This document shows, in pieces, positions 45,574 to 50,793 of a stretch of DNA of 52,205 nt. The DNA lies in the NCBI RefSeq assembly GCF_947493425.1, contig NZ_CANLRP010000039.1:1-52205 (forward strand), in the 5' to 3' direction. The DNA comes from an uncultured Microscilla sp. GTDB taxonomy: Bacteria > Bacteroidota > Bacteroidia > Cytophagales > Microscillaceae. Below the pieces are notes generated by a model, which saw nothing but the letters and a program-made list of their open reading frames with translations, was not told the origin of the DNA and ran no database searches. Position 1 is the first letter of the stretch; every line of letters begins with the position of its first letter. A program made the position numbers and the translations under genes.

Positions 45574-47094
45574 ATGAAGTTTAACACAAAATCAAAAGGC
45601 TCAAACCAAATCACCAATTATGAAGGAGCACCAGCCTACAAAATTTCGGCTGCGCTCGAACTCTACACTGCCGTGGTGACCACTTCGTTGAGTAAGACAT
45701 TTTACGAGGGGGATGGTTTGAAGAGAATAGCGCGTTTACGTGAGTTGATCAAGAAAAATGATCCGTTGTTTGTCGCTCAACTTGCTGTGTACGCCAGAGA
45801 AAAAATGTACTTGCGGTCGGTACCGCTAGTGCTTGCCGTAGAGCTTGCCAAGGTACATAATGGTGATGACTTGGTGAGCCGATTGGTAAGCAGAGTAGTA
45901 CAACGCGCCGATGAAATTGCCGAGTTGCTGGCTTATTACCAAATGGCCAATCAACGCCAAGGCACTAAAAAATTGAACCGATTGTCTAAACAATTGCAAC
46001 GAGGTTTGGCACTGGCTTTCAACAAGTTTGACGAATACCAATTCGCCAAATACAACCGACCAAACGAGGTAAAACTACGAGATGCTTTGTTTTTGGTGCA
46101 CCCAAAAGCCAAAGATGAAACGCAGCAAAACTTGTTTGACAAGATTGTAAACGATGGGTTGGAAGTGCCTTACACCTGGGAAACGCAACTGTCGGAACTG
46201 GGGCAACAAAAGTTTGCCAACGACAGCGAAAAAGCTGCGGCTTTTCGTGCCAAGTGGCAAGAACTGATTGATAGCCAACGATTGGGTTATATGGCATTGA
46301 TGCGCAACCTACGCAATATGCTAGAGGCAGGCATCAGTACTGAGCACCTTCACAAGGTAACCGTCCGATTGAGCGATCCAGCGCAAGTGGCTCGTGCTAA
46401 ACAATTGCCGTTCAGGTTTTTGTCGGCATACCGCGAACTCAAAAGCGTGAAATCGCCTAGAGTGAGCCAAGTGCTAGAAGCACTGGAAGCGGCTATTTTG
46501 GCAAGTACTCAAAACCTCAAAGGGTTTGACGAAAACACTGATGTGTTGATTGCCTGCGATACTTCGGGTTCGATGTGTGGACCAATTTCGCCACGAAGCT
46601 CGGTGCAAATGTATGACATAGGGCTGGTGCTGGGAATGTTGCTACAGTCAAACTGTCAATCGGTGATGTCGGGTATTTTTGGCGATCGTTGGAAAATCAT
46701 CAACCTACCACGTAAGCAAGTATTGGCCAATGCCGATGCCCTGCGCAACCGAATGGGTGAGGTAGGTTACTCTACGAATGGCTACTTGGTAATCAAGGAT
46801 TTGATCAAGCGTAAGCAAAAAGTAGACAAGGTAATGATTTTTACCGACTGTCAATTGTGGAACAGTAACTACTCGGGCGAGTCTATTGCCAAGTACTGGA
46901 CACAGTACAAAAAAATAGCGCCAAATGCCAAATTGTATTTGTTTGATTTGGCAGGTTACGGACAATCTCCGCTAGAGGTCAAAAAAGATGATGTAGCGTT
47001 GATTGCGGGTTGGTCAGACAAGGTTTTTGAAGTATTAGAAGCCCTGGAAAACGGTCAATCGGCCATCACTGAGATTAAAGCTACTGTGATATAA
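45574..47094 (+). CDS. rsr: Ro60 orthologue Rsr (TROVE plus vWA domains)
   Basis: Ring-shaped RNA-binding protein that binds Y RNAs and the ends of misfolded or structured RNAs. In Deinococcus it is tethered by Y RNA to PNPase. The 506-residue protein has a TROVE domain of helical repeats (NYEGAPAYKISAALELYTAVVTTSL, LRELIKKNDPLFVAQLAVYAREKMYLRSVPLVLAVELAK, LGYMALMRNLRNMLEAGI), then a vWA domain from about residue 320 with the metal-binding site DTSGSM near 328 and MIFTDCQLW near 421. I start at ATG 45574 (MKFNTKSKGSNQI); the in-frame TTG at 45523 adds unconserved residues. The Y-RNA-like array begins 275 bp downstream. Confidence 0.93.
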   Translation: MKFNTKSKGSNQITNYEGAPAYKISAALELYTAVVTTSLSKTFYEGDGLKRIARLRELIKKNDPLFVAQLAVYAREKMYLRSVPLVLAVELAKVHNGDDLVSRLVSRVVQRADEIAELLAYYQMANQRQGTKKLNRLSKQLQRGLALAFNKFDEYQFAKYNRPNEVKLRDALFLVHPKAKDETQQNLFDKIVNDGLEVPYTWETQLSELGQQKFANDSEKAAAFRAKWQELIDSQRLGYMALMRNLRNMLEAGISTEHLHKVTVRLSDPAQVARAKQLPFRFLSAYRELKSVKSPRVSQVLEALEAAILASTQNLKGFDENTDVLIACDTSGSMCGPISPRSSVQMYDIGLVLGMLLQSNCQSVMSGIFGDRWKIINLPRKQVLANADALRNRMGEVGYSTNGYLVIKDLIKRKQKVDKVMIFTDCQLWNSNYSGESIAKYWTQYKKIAPNAKLYLFDLAGYGQSPLEVKKDDVALIAGWSDKVFEVLEALENGQSAITEIKATVI

Positions 47095-47140
47095 AATCCC
47101 CCTCTCTCCCCTCATTTTTGAGAAAGAGTGGGGGGATTTT
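47093..47140 (+). terminator. Terminator-like hairpin after rsr
   Basis: AAAATCCCCC and GGGGGATTTT pair across 28 nt that include CTCATTTTTGAG. It begins at the rsr stop codon. Read-through into the array would have to pass it. Confidence 0.65.
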
Positions 47141-47272
47141 CAAAACTTAAATTCAAATAGAGTTTATCCCCTTCAAACGCAAACGAGGGTTTGTTGGAAT
47201 GGCTTAATATTGAATTATTTGAAATTACTGAAAATCTCATAATTACTAAAAACGTGTCTAATGTGACACAAA

Positions 47273-47285
47273 CGTTCTTTGATAA
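47273..47285 (+). promoter_or_regulatory. boxA-like antitermination motif 1
   Basis: CGTTCTTTGATAA resembles the rRNA antitermination boxA (E. coli TGCTCTTTAACAA). It lies 84 bp before the first Y-RNA-like unit. A near copy precedes a later part of the array at 50068. Confidence 0.5.
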
Positions 47286-47368
47286 GTTGTTGATTGCTAA
47301 ACATTTATTGTTTGATTTAGAAAATCAAGCATACTAAAGCAGTATTACAAAATACTAAAACCAAAAGC

Positions 47369-47465
47369 AAAAAGAGTGTCGTAGGCGAGTCATCCTTCGG
47401 TAGATTTGTCATCTATTCTCCCTTCACGGGGAGTATGTGGGACTTGTCGTTTGTTGCCTCTTTTT
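47369..47465 (+). ncRNA. Y-RNA-like unit 1, minimal insert
   Basis: Lower helix: AAAAAGAG (47369) with CUCUUUUU (47458). 5' linker UGUCGUA, 3' linker GUUUGUUGC. Upper helix: GGCGAGUC (47384) with GACUUGUC (47441), 8 bp with G-U pairs. The 49-nt insert holds two hairpins, UAGAU/AUCUA and CUCCC/GGGAG, and no tRNA module. The U-tract in the lower 3' strand could end transcription. It is the closest unit to rsr and the simplest candidate Ro60-binding RNA. Confidence 0.75.
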
Positions 47466-47473
47466 CTCAATAT

Positions 47474-47546
47474 CGCGAGTTAGCTTAAATGGCAGAGCGC
47501 TTGACTCATAATCAAGTAAGTGTGGGTTCGAATCCCATGCTCGCTA
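47474..47546 (+). tRNA. tRNA-like gene with CAU anticodon
   Basis: A complete cloverleaf: acceptor CGCGAGT with GCTCGCT (first pair C-U mismatched, six good pairs), U8-A9, D stem GCTT/GAGC, anticodon stem CTTGA/TCAAG with loop CTCATAA, 5-nt variable loop, T stem GTGGG/CCCAT with TTCGAAT loop. The discriminator is A and CCA is not encoded. Anticodon CAU would decode Met, or Ile if modified. The 1-72 mismatch recalls initiator tRNA, but the three G-C pairs of the initiator anticodon stem are absent. Confidence 0.65.
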
Positions 47547-47553
47547 CTCATTT

Positions 47554-47785
47554 GGCGAGGTGGCTTAGTAACATATTCGCAATAACTGACTGATTGAGAA
47601 TAAATCCCCTTTACTAACTTTTGTTATTTTTATCAGCCGTAGCGCTGCTACGCCTTCAAAAAATGCCTCAGTTAGTCTTGGGTATATATCCAAAATTCAG
47701 AAACTTATTTTAAAAATGTTACTAGGTGGTCTAGAGCGCTTGACTCATAATCAAGAAATCGCAGGTTCGAATCCTGCCTTCGCTA
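47554..47785 (+). tRNA. Split tRNA-like gene with CAU anticodon
   Basis: The 5' part GGCGAGG-TG-GCTT-AG (47554-47568) and 3' part from about 47725 join into a normal cloverleaf: acceptor GGCGAGG with CTTCGCT, D stem GCTT/GAGC, anticodon arm CTTGA-CTCATAA-TCAAG, T arm GCAGG-TTCGAAT-CCTGC. A ~155-bp palindromic element lies in the D loop. Bases 47734-47755 repeat 22 nt of the preceding tRNA. Unless the insert is spliced or processed out, this gene is inactive. Confidence 0.6.
47566..47724. repeat. Palindromic MITE-like element inside a tRNA gene
   Basis: TAGTAACAT at the left end and ATGTTACTA at the right end are exact inverted repeats. Arms of about 50 bp are partly complementary throughout, with inner pairs ACTAAC (47613)/GTTAGT (47671) and a core CGTAGC-GCT-GCTACG at 47638-47652. 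TAG is present at both borders and could be a target duplication. The core resembles those of the elements at 8561 and 34567. Confidence 0.65.
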
Positions 47786-47845
47786 CTGGTTTTGTAATGT
47801 GTTTGGAGGCAGTACTATTTTTTCAAATAGCTGACTTTCAAGGCA

Positions 47846-47890
47846 TAAGTTGGTCGTTGGGGGGCGCAAGCGCGTCCTCATGACCACTTA
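47846..47890. other. Stable hairpin between split tRNA and Y unit 2
   Basis: TAAGT-TGGTC and GACC-ACTTA close a 45-nt imperfect hairpin with a G+C-rich top, GCG-CAAG-CGC. It has no T-run. It may be a processing signal or an unrecognised small RNA. Confidence 0.4.
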
Positions 47891-47902
47891 ATTAACAAAA
47901 GT

Positions 47903-48058
47903 AAAAAATTGAGTGTCGTAAAAGAGTCTTACTTCGATTGCAAATCTATTGTCTAACGACGTGCAGGTTCGAGTCCTGTCATTGTCTGGTAACAGTCAGT
48001 GTGGCGGAATTGGTAGACGCGATATATAAGTGACTTTTTGCCTGTTACCTCATTTTTT
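47903..48058 (+). ncRNA. Y-RNA-like unit 2 with permuted tRNA module
   Basis: Lower helix: AAAAAATTGAG with CTCATTTTTT, one bulge. Linkers UGUCGUA and GCCUGUUAC. Upper helix: AAAGAGUC with GACUUUUU, 8 bp. The insert reads, in order: GAUUGCAAAUC, like a tRNA-Cys anticodon arm; a small variable-arm hairpin GUC-UAAC-GAC; T arm GCAGG-UUCGAGU-CCUGU; acceptor hairpin CAUUGUCUG with CAGUCAGUG closed by GUAA; D arm GGCG...CGC of tRNA-Leu type. The order T then D is a circular permutation of tRNA. The closed acceptor end cannot be aminoacylated. This matches the tRNA-mimic module of YrlA-type Y RNAs. Confidence 0.8.
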
Positions 48059-48141
48059 AAATATGATTGATAAGGTAGTGATAAAGCAACAAATAAGTAC
48101 TCAAGTACTTACTTGAAACTTATGGCTTGCCTCTATCAACT

Positions 48142-48283
48142 AAATAGAGTGCCGTAGAAAAGTGTTACTTCGTTCGCATTTCTGAGAAGAAATCACAGGT
48201 TCGAATCCTGTACGTGCAAGCGTTGGTCGAGTGGTTGAAGACACGAATACAATTATAGTCACTTTTCGCTCGTAGCCTTATTT
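48142..48283 (+). ncRNA. Y-RNA-like unit 3 with permuted tRNA-Ser-like module
   Basis: Lower helix: AAATAGAG with CCTTATTT, one mismatch. Linkers UGCCGUA and GCUCGUAGC. Upper helix: GAAAAGUG with CACUUUUC, perfect. The insert holds a variable-arm-like hairpin AUUUCU-GAGA-AGAAAU, T arm ACAGG-UUCGAAU-CCUGU, a short acceptor hairpin ACGU-GCAA-GCGU closed by a GNRA loop, and D arm GUC-GAGUGGUUGAA-GAC of the tRNA-Ser type. The order is again T, acceptor, D. A long U-tract follows the lower helix. Confidence 0.8.
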
Positions 48284-48318
48284 TTTTAAAATATTCAAGT
48301 GTTGGCGAAAGCCCAAAG

Positions 48319-48363
48319 AAAAAAGTGCCGTAGAGCAGCGTTACTTCGCCCGTCACGCCGGAG
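48319..48363 (+). ncRNA. Y-RNA-like unit 4, 5' arm only
   Basis: AAAAAAG-UGCCGUA-GAGCAGCG-UUACUUCG matches the 5' arm of the other units. The UGCCGUA form predicts a 3' strand ending GUAGC, but none is found before the next tRNA. After UUACUUCG comes CCCGUCACGCCGGAG, which resembles the anticodon arm of tRNA-Asp (anticodon GUC). The following 100 bases fit no part of a tRNA. It is probably a decayed unit. Confidence 0.5.
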
Positions 48364-48883
48364 ACTTTTTGCCTATTTTTGAAAACTTGGTAAAAGTCAC
48401 TTTAAACACATAATCAGCTAAGTTGTGGTATAAAATCTAGTTTCACGTATCTCAAACATCCGTTCATTTTTTTCTATAGCTAAAAAAACGAACCAAAAAA
48501 AGCCACCGCTGTAGTTTACTGTTGCTAAAATTTGTTTCATTCCGCCGAAACAGCTCAAACTCGCCTACGGCTCAAACAGTGATCTGTTTTTACGGCTTCA
48601 TTGCTCAAATTTCTTAACGCCAGTAAACTAAGGCGGGAAGAAAGACGCTGTTTTTCAAGCTTTTTTAGAGCTGATAGAAGGAAATTAATATTTTTTAACA
48701 CATTGATTATCAAATATTTACACAAAAACTCTTTTTTTACAAAGAATTTATTCACCCTAAATACATACAAATATGCTGAAAGATACACTAAAATACCAAC
48801 ATCCTCCTTAGCCCCGAAAGGGGATTTTAAAAAAGCTTTGAGGTTTTAGCAATAAGCTACAAGTAATTAGAAACAAGCAAAAT
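48364..48883. other. Gap with a long palindrome and a CCCC/GGGG hairpin
   Basis: No credible gene. TAGTTTACTG at 48512 and CAGTAAACTA at 48621 bound a 119-bp imperfect palindrome whose core includes CTCGCCTACGGCTC, another MITE-like element. At 48812, CCCC-GAAA-GGGG is followed by ATTTT and may be a terminator. Confidence 0.45.
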
Positions 48884-48956
48884 GGTGGAGTAGCCAAGCG
48901 GCAAAGGCAGTTGGTTTACATCCAAATAATCGCAGGTTCGAGTCCTGCCTCCACTA
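48884..48956 (+). tRNA. tRNA-like gene with UAC anticodon
   Basis: Acceptor GGTGGAG with CTCCACT (first pair G-U), U8-A9, D stem GCC/GGC, anticodon stem with one G-A mismatch around TTTACAT, 5-nt variable loop, T arm GCAGG-TTCGAGT-CCTGC, discriminator A, no encoded CCA. Anticodon UAC reads Val. The D arm GCCAAGCGGCAAAGGC is more like tRNA-Gln or Tyr, so identity is uncertain. Confidence 0.65.
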
Positions 48957-49042
48957 CTATATTAGTTGCCAGGTGTTAGCGATAAGCTACAAGCGAACAA
49001 CTAAGTTTTATATAACTATAAAAGATTGATTATCAGATAGCA

Positions 49043-49606
49043 ATGAGAAAAATCAAAACTATTTTTGACCGAAATTGGGAAAATAACCGAAAGGTAAACT
49101 CAAAAGTTGTGGTGGATTTTGACTTTGAAAATGCCATAGCTACCGAAAAGCTGGATGGGATGAACATCAGGCTCACTATAAGAAACCATACTGTGGTAAG
49201 GGTAGAAAAACGGCGAAACCCTAATAAGGTACAAAAACAACAAGGCATTAGCGAACCTTGGTATGTAGATGCTGACGAATTTGGTACTGCTGACAAATGG
49301 ATCTTTGACGCGGTGCGTCATACAGATTTTACAACAGTGCCCGATGGCGAATGGTCGGCAGAGGCACTAGGCAAGAATATTCAGGGTAATCCGTTGAACC
49401 TGAACAATCACCAAGTGTTTATTTTTTCGCTGCCCGAATGGCGCAAGAAAATTACGCTAAAAAATGTGCCTACTACCTACGAAGAACTGAAGGCTTGGCT
49501 GCCTCAGCAAAAAAGTAAGCTGGGTAACAACACTGGCATAGAAGGAATTGTGTGGCACCATCCTAATGGAGAGATGGTAAAAATCAAGGTAAAAGACTTT
49601 GATTGA
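49043..49606 (+). CDS. ATP-dependent RNA ligase-like nucleotidyltransferase
   Basis: The 187-residue protein has the covalent nucleotidyltransferase motifs in order: motif I EKLDG with the nucleotidyl-accepting Lys36, VEKRRNPNK, motif III-like GEWSAEALGKNIQGNP near 102-117, motif IV GIEGIVW with Glu167, and motif V MVKIKVKDF with Lys180/182. This is the adenylation domain of an RNA ligase without extra domains. Such enzymes seal RNA nicks through an AMP intermediate. It lies inside the array of tRNA-like and Y-RNA-like genes, between a UAC and a UGC tRNA. A role in repair of these RNAs is a strong inference. Salmonella pairs Rsr and Y RNAs with the unrelated ligase RtcB. Confidence 0.85.
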   Translation: MRKIKTIFDRNWENNRKVNSKVVVDFDFENAIATEKLDGMNIRLTIRNHTVVRVEKRRNPNKVQKQQGISEPWYVDADEFGTADKWIFDAVRHTDFTTVPDGEWSAEALGKNIQGNPLNLNNHQVFIFSLPEWRKKITLKNVPTTYEELKAWLPQQKSKLGNNTGIEGIVWHHPNGEMVKIKVKDFD

Positions 49607-49813
49607 TTTTGAAGAGCAACAACAACTACAATAGTCCACAGCATTTAGTCGATGGTCGACAGCCGTTTTGCGAGCATAAACACCTTACAAAACACTGATA
49701 GCCAAAGTCTTATATGCGATTTTACCAACATAAAAAGGGTTGGGCTATTGCAACTATGAATACTATAAAAAAGACCAATACACAAAAATGCAATTAAAAG
49801 TATTGGTCGAATT

Positions 49814-49889
49814 GTGGGGTTAGTTCAATTGGCGAGAACCTCTGTTTTGCATACAGAAAATAACGGTTCAAATCCGTTACCCTACACCA
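49814..49889 (+). tRNA. tRNA-Ala (UGC)
   Basis: A regular cloverleaf with seven acceptor pairs (GTGGGGT/ACCCTAC), U8-A9, D stem GTTC/GAAC, anticodon stem TCTGT/ACAGA with loop TTTGCAT, T arm AACGG-TTCAAAT-CCGTT, discriminator A, and CCA encoded. The variable loop is one base short. This is the most tRNA-like member of the array. The base before position 1 and the A+U-rich arms are typical of mobile-element tRNAs. The G3-U70 wobble pair, an alanine identity element, is present. Confidence 0.75.
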
Positions 49890-49891
49890 TT

Positions 49892-49919
49892 CGCTTACCA
49901 TAAGGGTAGGCGGTTTTTT
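49892..49919 (+). terminator. Rho-independent terminator after tRNA-Ala
   Basis: CGCTTACC and GGTAGGCG form an 8-bp stem followed by GTTTTTT. Confidence 0.75.
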
Positions 49920-49939
49920 GGGTGATTATTTATATAAAT

Positions 49940-50022
49940 ACAAGGATGTCGTAGGTGAGTCTTACTTCGTAGACTTCGTAAATCTATCATCAACAGTGAC
50001 TTGTCGCTTGTTACTCCTTTGT
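49940..50022 (+). ncRNA. Y-RNA-like unit 5, minimal insert
   Basis: Lower helix: ACAAGGA with UCCUUUGU, one bulge. Linkers UGUCGUA and GCUUGUUAC. Upper helix: GGUGAGUC with GACUUGUC, 8 bp. The 36-nt insert holds one hairpin, UAGA/UCUA, similar to that in unit 1. A U-tract follows. Units 1 and 5 are the two short forms of the array. Confidence 0.75.
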
Positions 50023-50067
50023 TTTTATAATGAAGTCATCTCGACTTTTAATAATGAACTAAAAAAA

Positions 50068-50080
50068 TGTTCTTTGACAT
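50068..50080 (+). promoter_or_regulatory. boxA-like antitermination motif 2
   Basis: TGTTCTTTGACAT resembles boxA of rRNA leaders and lies 22 bp upstream of unit 6. Units 6, 7 and 8 follow with gaps of 5 and 17 nt, so they may form one antiterminated precursor. Confidence 0.5.
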
Positions 50081-50101
50081 ATTGATAATGAAAAAAAGAA
50101 A

Positions 50102-50254
50102 TTGAGTGTCGTAAAGAAGTGTTACTTCGGCTCATAACCCAGAGGTTGCAGGTTCGAGTCCTGCTCCCGTTACTATGATTAGTTAAATACACAAAACGGG
50201 ATGGAGCAATTGGTAGCTCGCTGAAAAAAAGTCATTTCTTGCTAATTACCTCAA
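50102..50254 (+). ncRNA. Y-RNA-like unit 6 with permuted initiator-type tRNA-Met
   Basis: Lower helix: UUGAG with CUCAA. Linkers UGUCGUA and GCUAAUUAC. Upper helix: AAGAAGUG with CAUUUCUU, 8 bp. After UUACUUCG the insert starts within an anticodon loop, GG-CUCAUAA-CC, continues with T arm GCAGG-UUCGAGU-CCUGC and acceptor UCCCGUU, then a 23-nt linker, then AACGGGA (seven perfect acceptor pairs), U-G, and D arm GAGC-AAUUGGUA-GCUC. Joined in normal order, this is an initiator-type tRNA-Met, opened at the anticodon and closed at the acceptor. The lower helix lacks a U-tract. Confidence 0.85.
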
Positions 50255-50259
50255 AAAAT

Positions 50260-50379
50260 AAGAGTGTCGTAGACAAGCGTTACTTCGTAAGTTCGATTCT
50301 TATCGGGACCGCAAAAGTTTAATAAACCGGTCCTGTGCCCTATTTAGGTGGGCAACGCGTTTGTCGACTGTTACCTCTT
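50260..50379 (+). ncRNA. Y-RNA-like unit 7 with permuted tRNA module
   Basis: Lower helix: AAGAG with CUCUU. Linkers UGUCGUA and GACUGUUAC. Upper helix: GACAAGCG with CGUUUGUC, 8 bp. After UUACUUCG the T arm UAAG-UUCGAUU-CUUA begins at once, then acceptor CGGGACCG and CGGUCCUG pair over 8 bp around a 16-nt loop, then D arm GCCC-UAUUUAGGU-GGGC with the conserved GG. No anticodon piece is kept. A U-tract follows. Confidence 0.82.
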
Positions 50380-50396
50380 TTTATAAAAACTAAAGA

Positions 50397-50780
50397 AAAA
50401 GAAAGTGCCGTAGAAAAAACTTACTTCGTAACTATAACGGTCCTAAGGTAGCGTAATTCGGGCGACCGAATGAGTACTCTGAACGCTAAATATCTTTATA
50501 TAACTTCGTTTTCTTTTGCTCTCTGACAAATTTCAGAAAACAAAATAATTTCGAATTTATTATAAATTACTTAACCCCTCAGAGTACGTGTGAAGTTGGG
50601 TTAAAAACCAACCAGGCAAAATGCTTTTACCCTAACAAGTAAAGGCGTAAGTCTCTAGAAGATGTCGAATTGCCGGCTCAATGCCCTAAGTTACTTTCAT
50701 AAAGTAAACGGGTAAAAGCGGCGGTGTTCTCTTAGCAATAAGAAGAACCCATTTGTTTTCTCGCTCGTAGCCTTTCTTTT
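50397..50780 (+). ncRNA. Y-RNA-like unit 8 with 23S rRNA-like module
   Basis: Lower helix: AAAAGAAAG with CUUUCUUUU, 9 bp. Linkers UGCCGUA and GCUCGUAGC. Upper helix: GAAAAAAC with GUUUUCUC, one mismatch. The ~335-nt insert begins with 27 nt (50427-50453) identical to the universal 23S rRNA segment from the helix 69 loop to the start of helix 71, the region that holds the I-CeuI site. It ends with GGUAAAAGCGGCGG (50711), like GGUAAACGGCGG, which in 23S comes just before helix 69. The order is therefore permuted. Between are hairpins AUUCGG-GCGA-CCGAAU, a 9-bp stem joining 50474-50482 and 50579-50587, GUUGG/CCAAC and UUACUUU/AAAGUAA. I cannot match the middle to rRNA. Confidence 0.75.
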
Positions 50781-50793
50781 ATTAATAACTTAA

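Noticed and set aside
46019-46297. Overlapping minus-strand frames within rsr
   Set aside because: They are shadows of the strongly supported rsr frame and show no protein-like motif of their own.
48363-48390. 3' arm of unit 4 at GACTTTTTGCCTATTTTTG
   Set aside because: It resembles the unit 2 3' arm, but GACUUUUU cannot pair with GAGCAGCG of unit 4 and the UAC/AGC linker end is missing.
48508-48662. Alternative 3' partners for unit 4 (CGCTGTAG near 48508, CGCTGTTT near 48648)
   Set aside because: Both can pair in part with GAGCAGCG, but the following bases do not fit the 9-nt linker pattern seen in the other seven units, so chance pairing is likely.
48601-48849. 82-codon plus-strand frame between unit 4 and the UAC tRNA
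   Set aside because: It crosses a palindrome and a terminator-like hairpin, is rich in Lys, Phe and Leu as expected by chance in A+T-rich DNA, and has no recognisable domain.
47377-50412. Origin of the UGUCGUA block from the 16S 3' end (GUCGUAACAAGG)
   Set aside because: The resemblance is about 10 nt with an insertion, and the block is explained better by stem covariation among the units.
50429-50780. Group I intron or homing-endonuclease gene at the I-CeuI-like site
   Set aside because: The 23S-like piece would fit an intron exon border, but I find no endonuclease ORF, the 3' exon of 23S is missing, the P, Q, R and S core elements are not recognisable, and both ends fit the Y stem of the neighbouring units.
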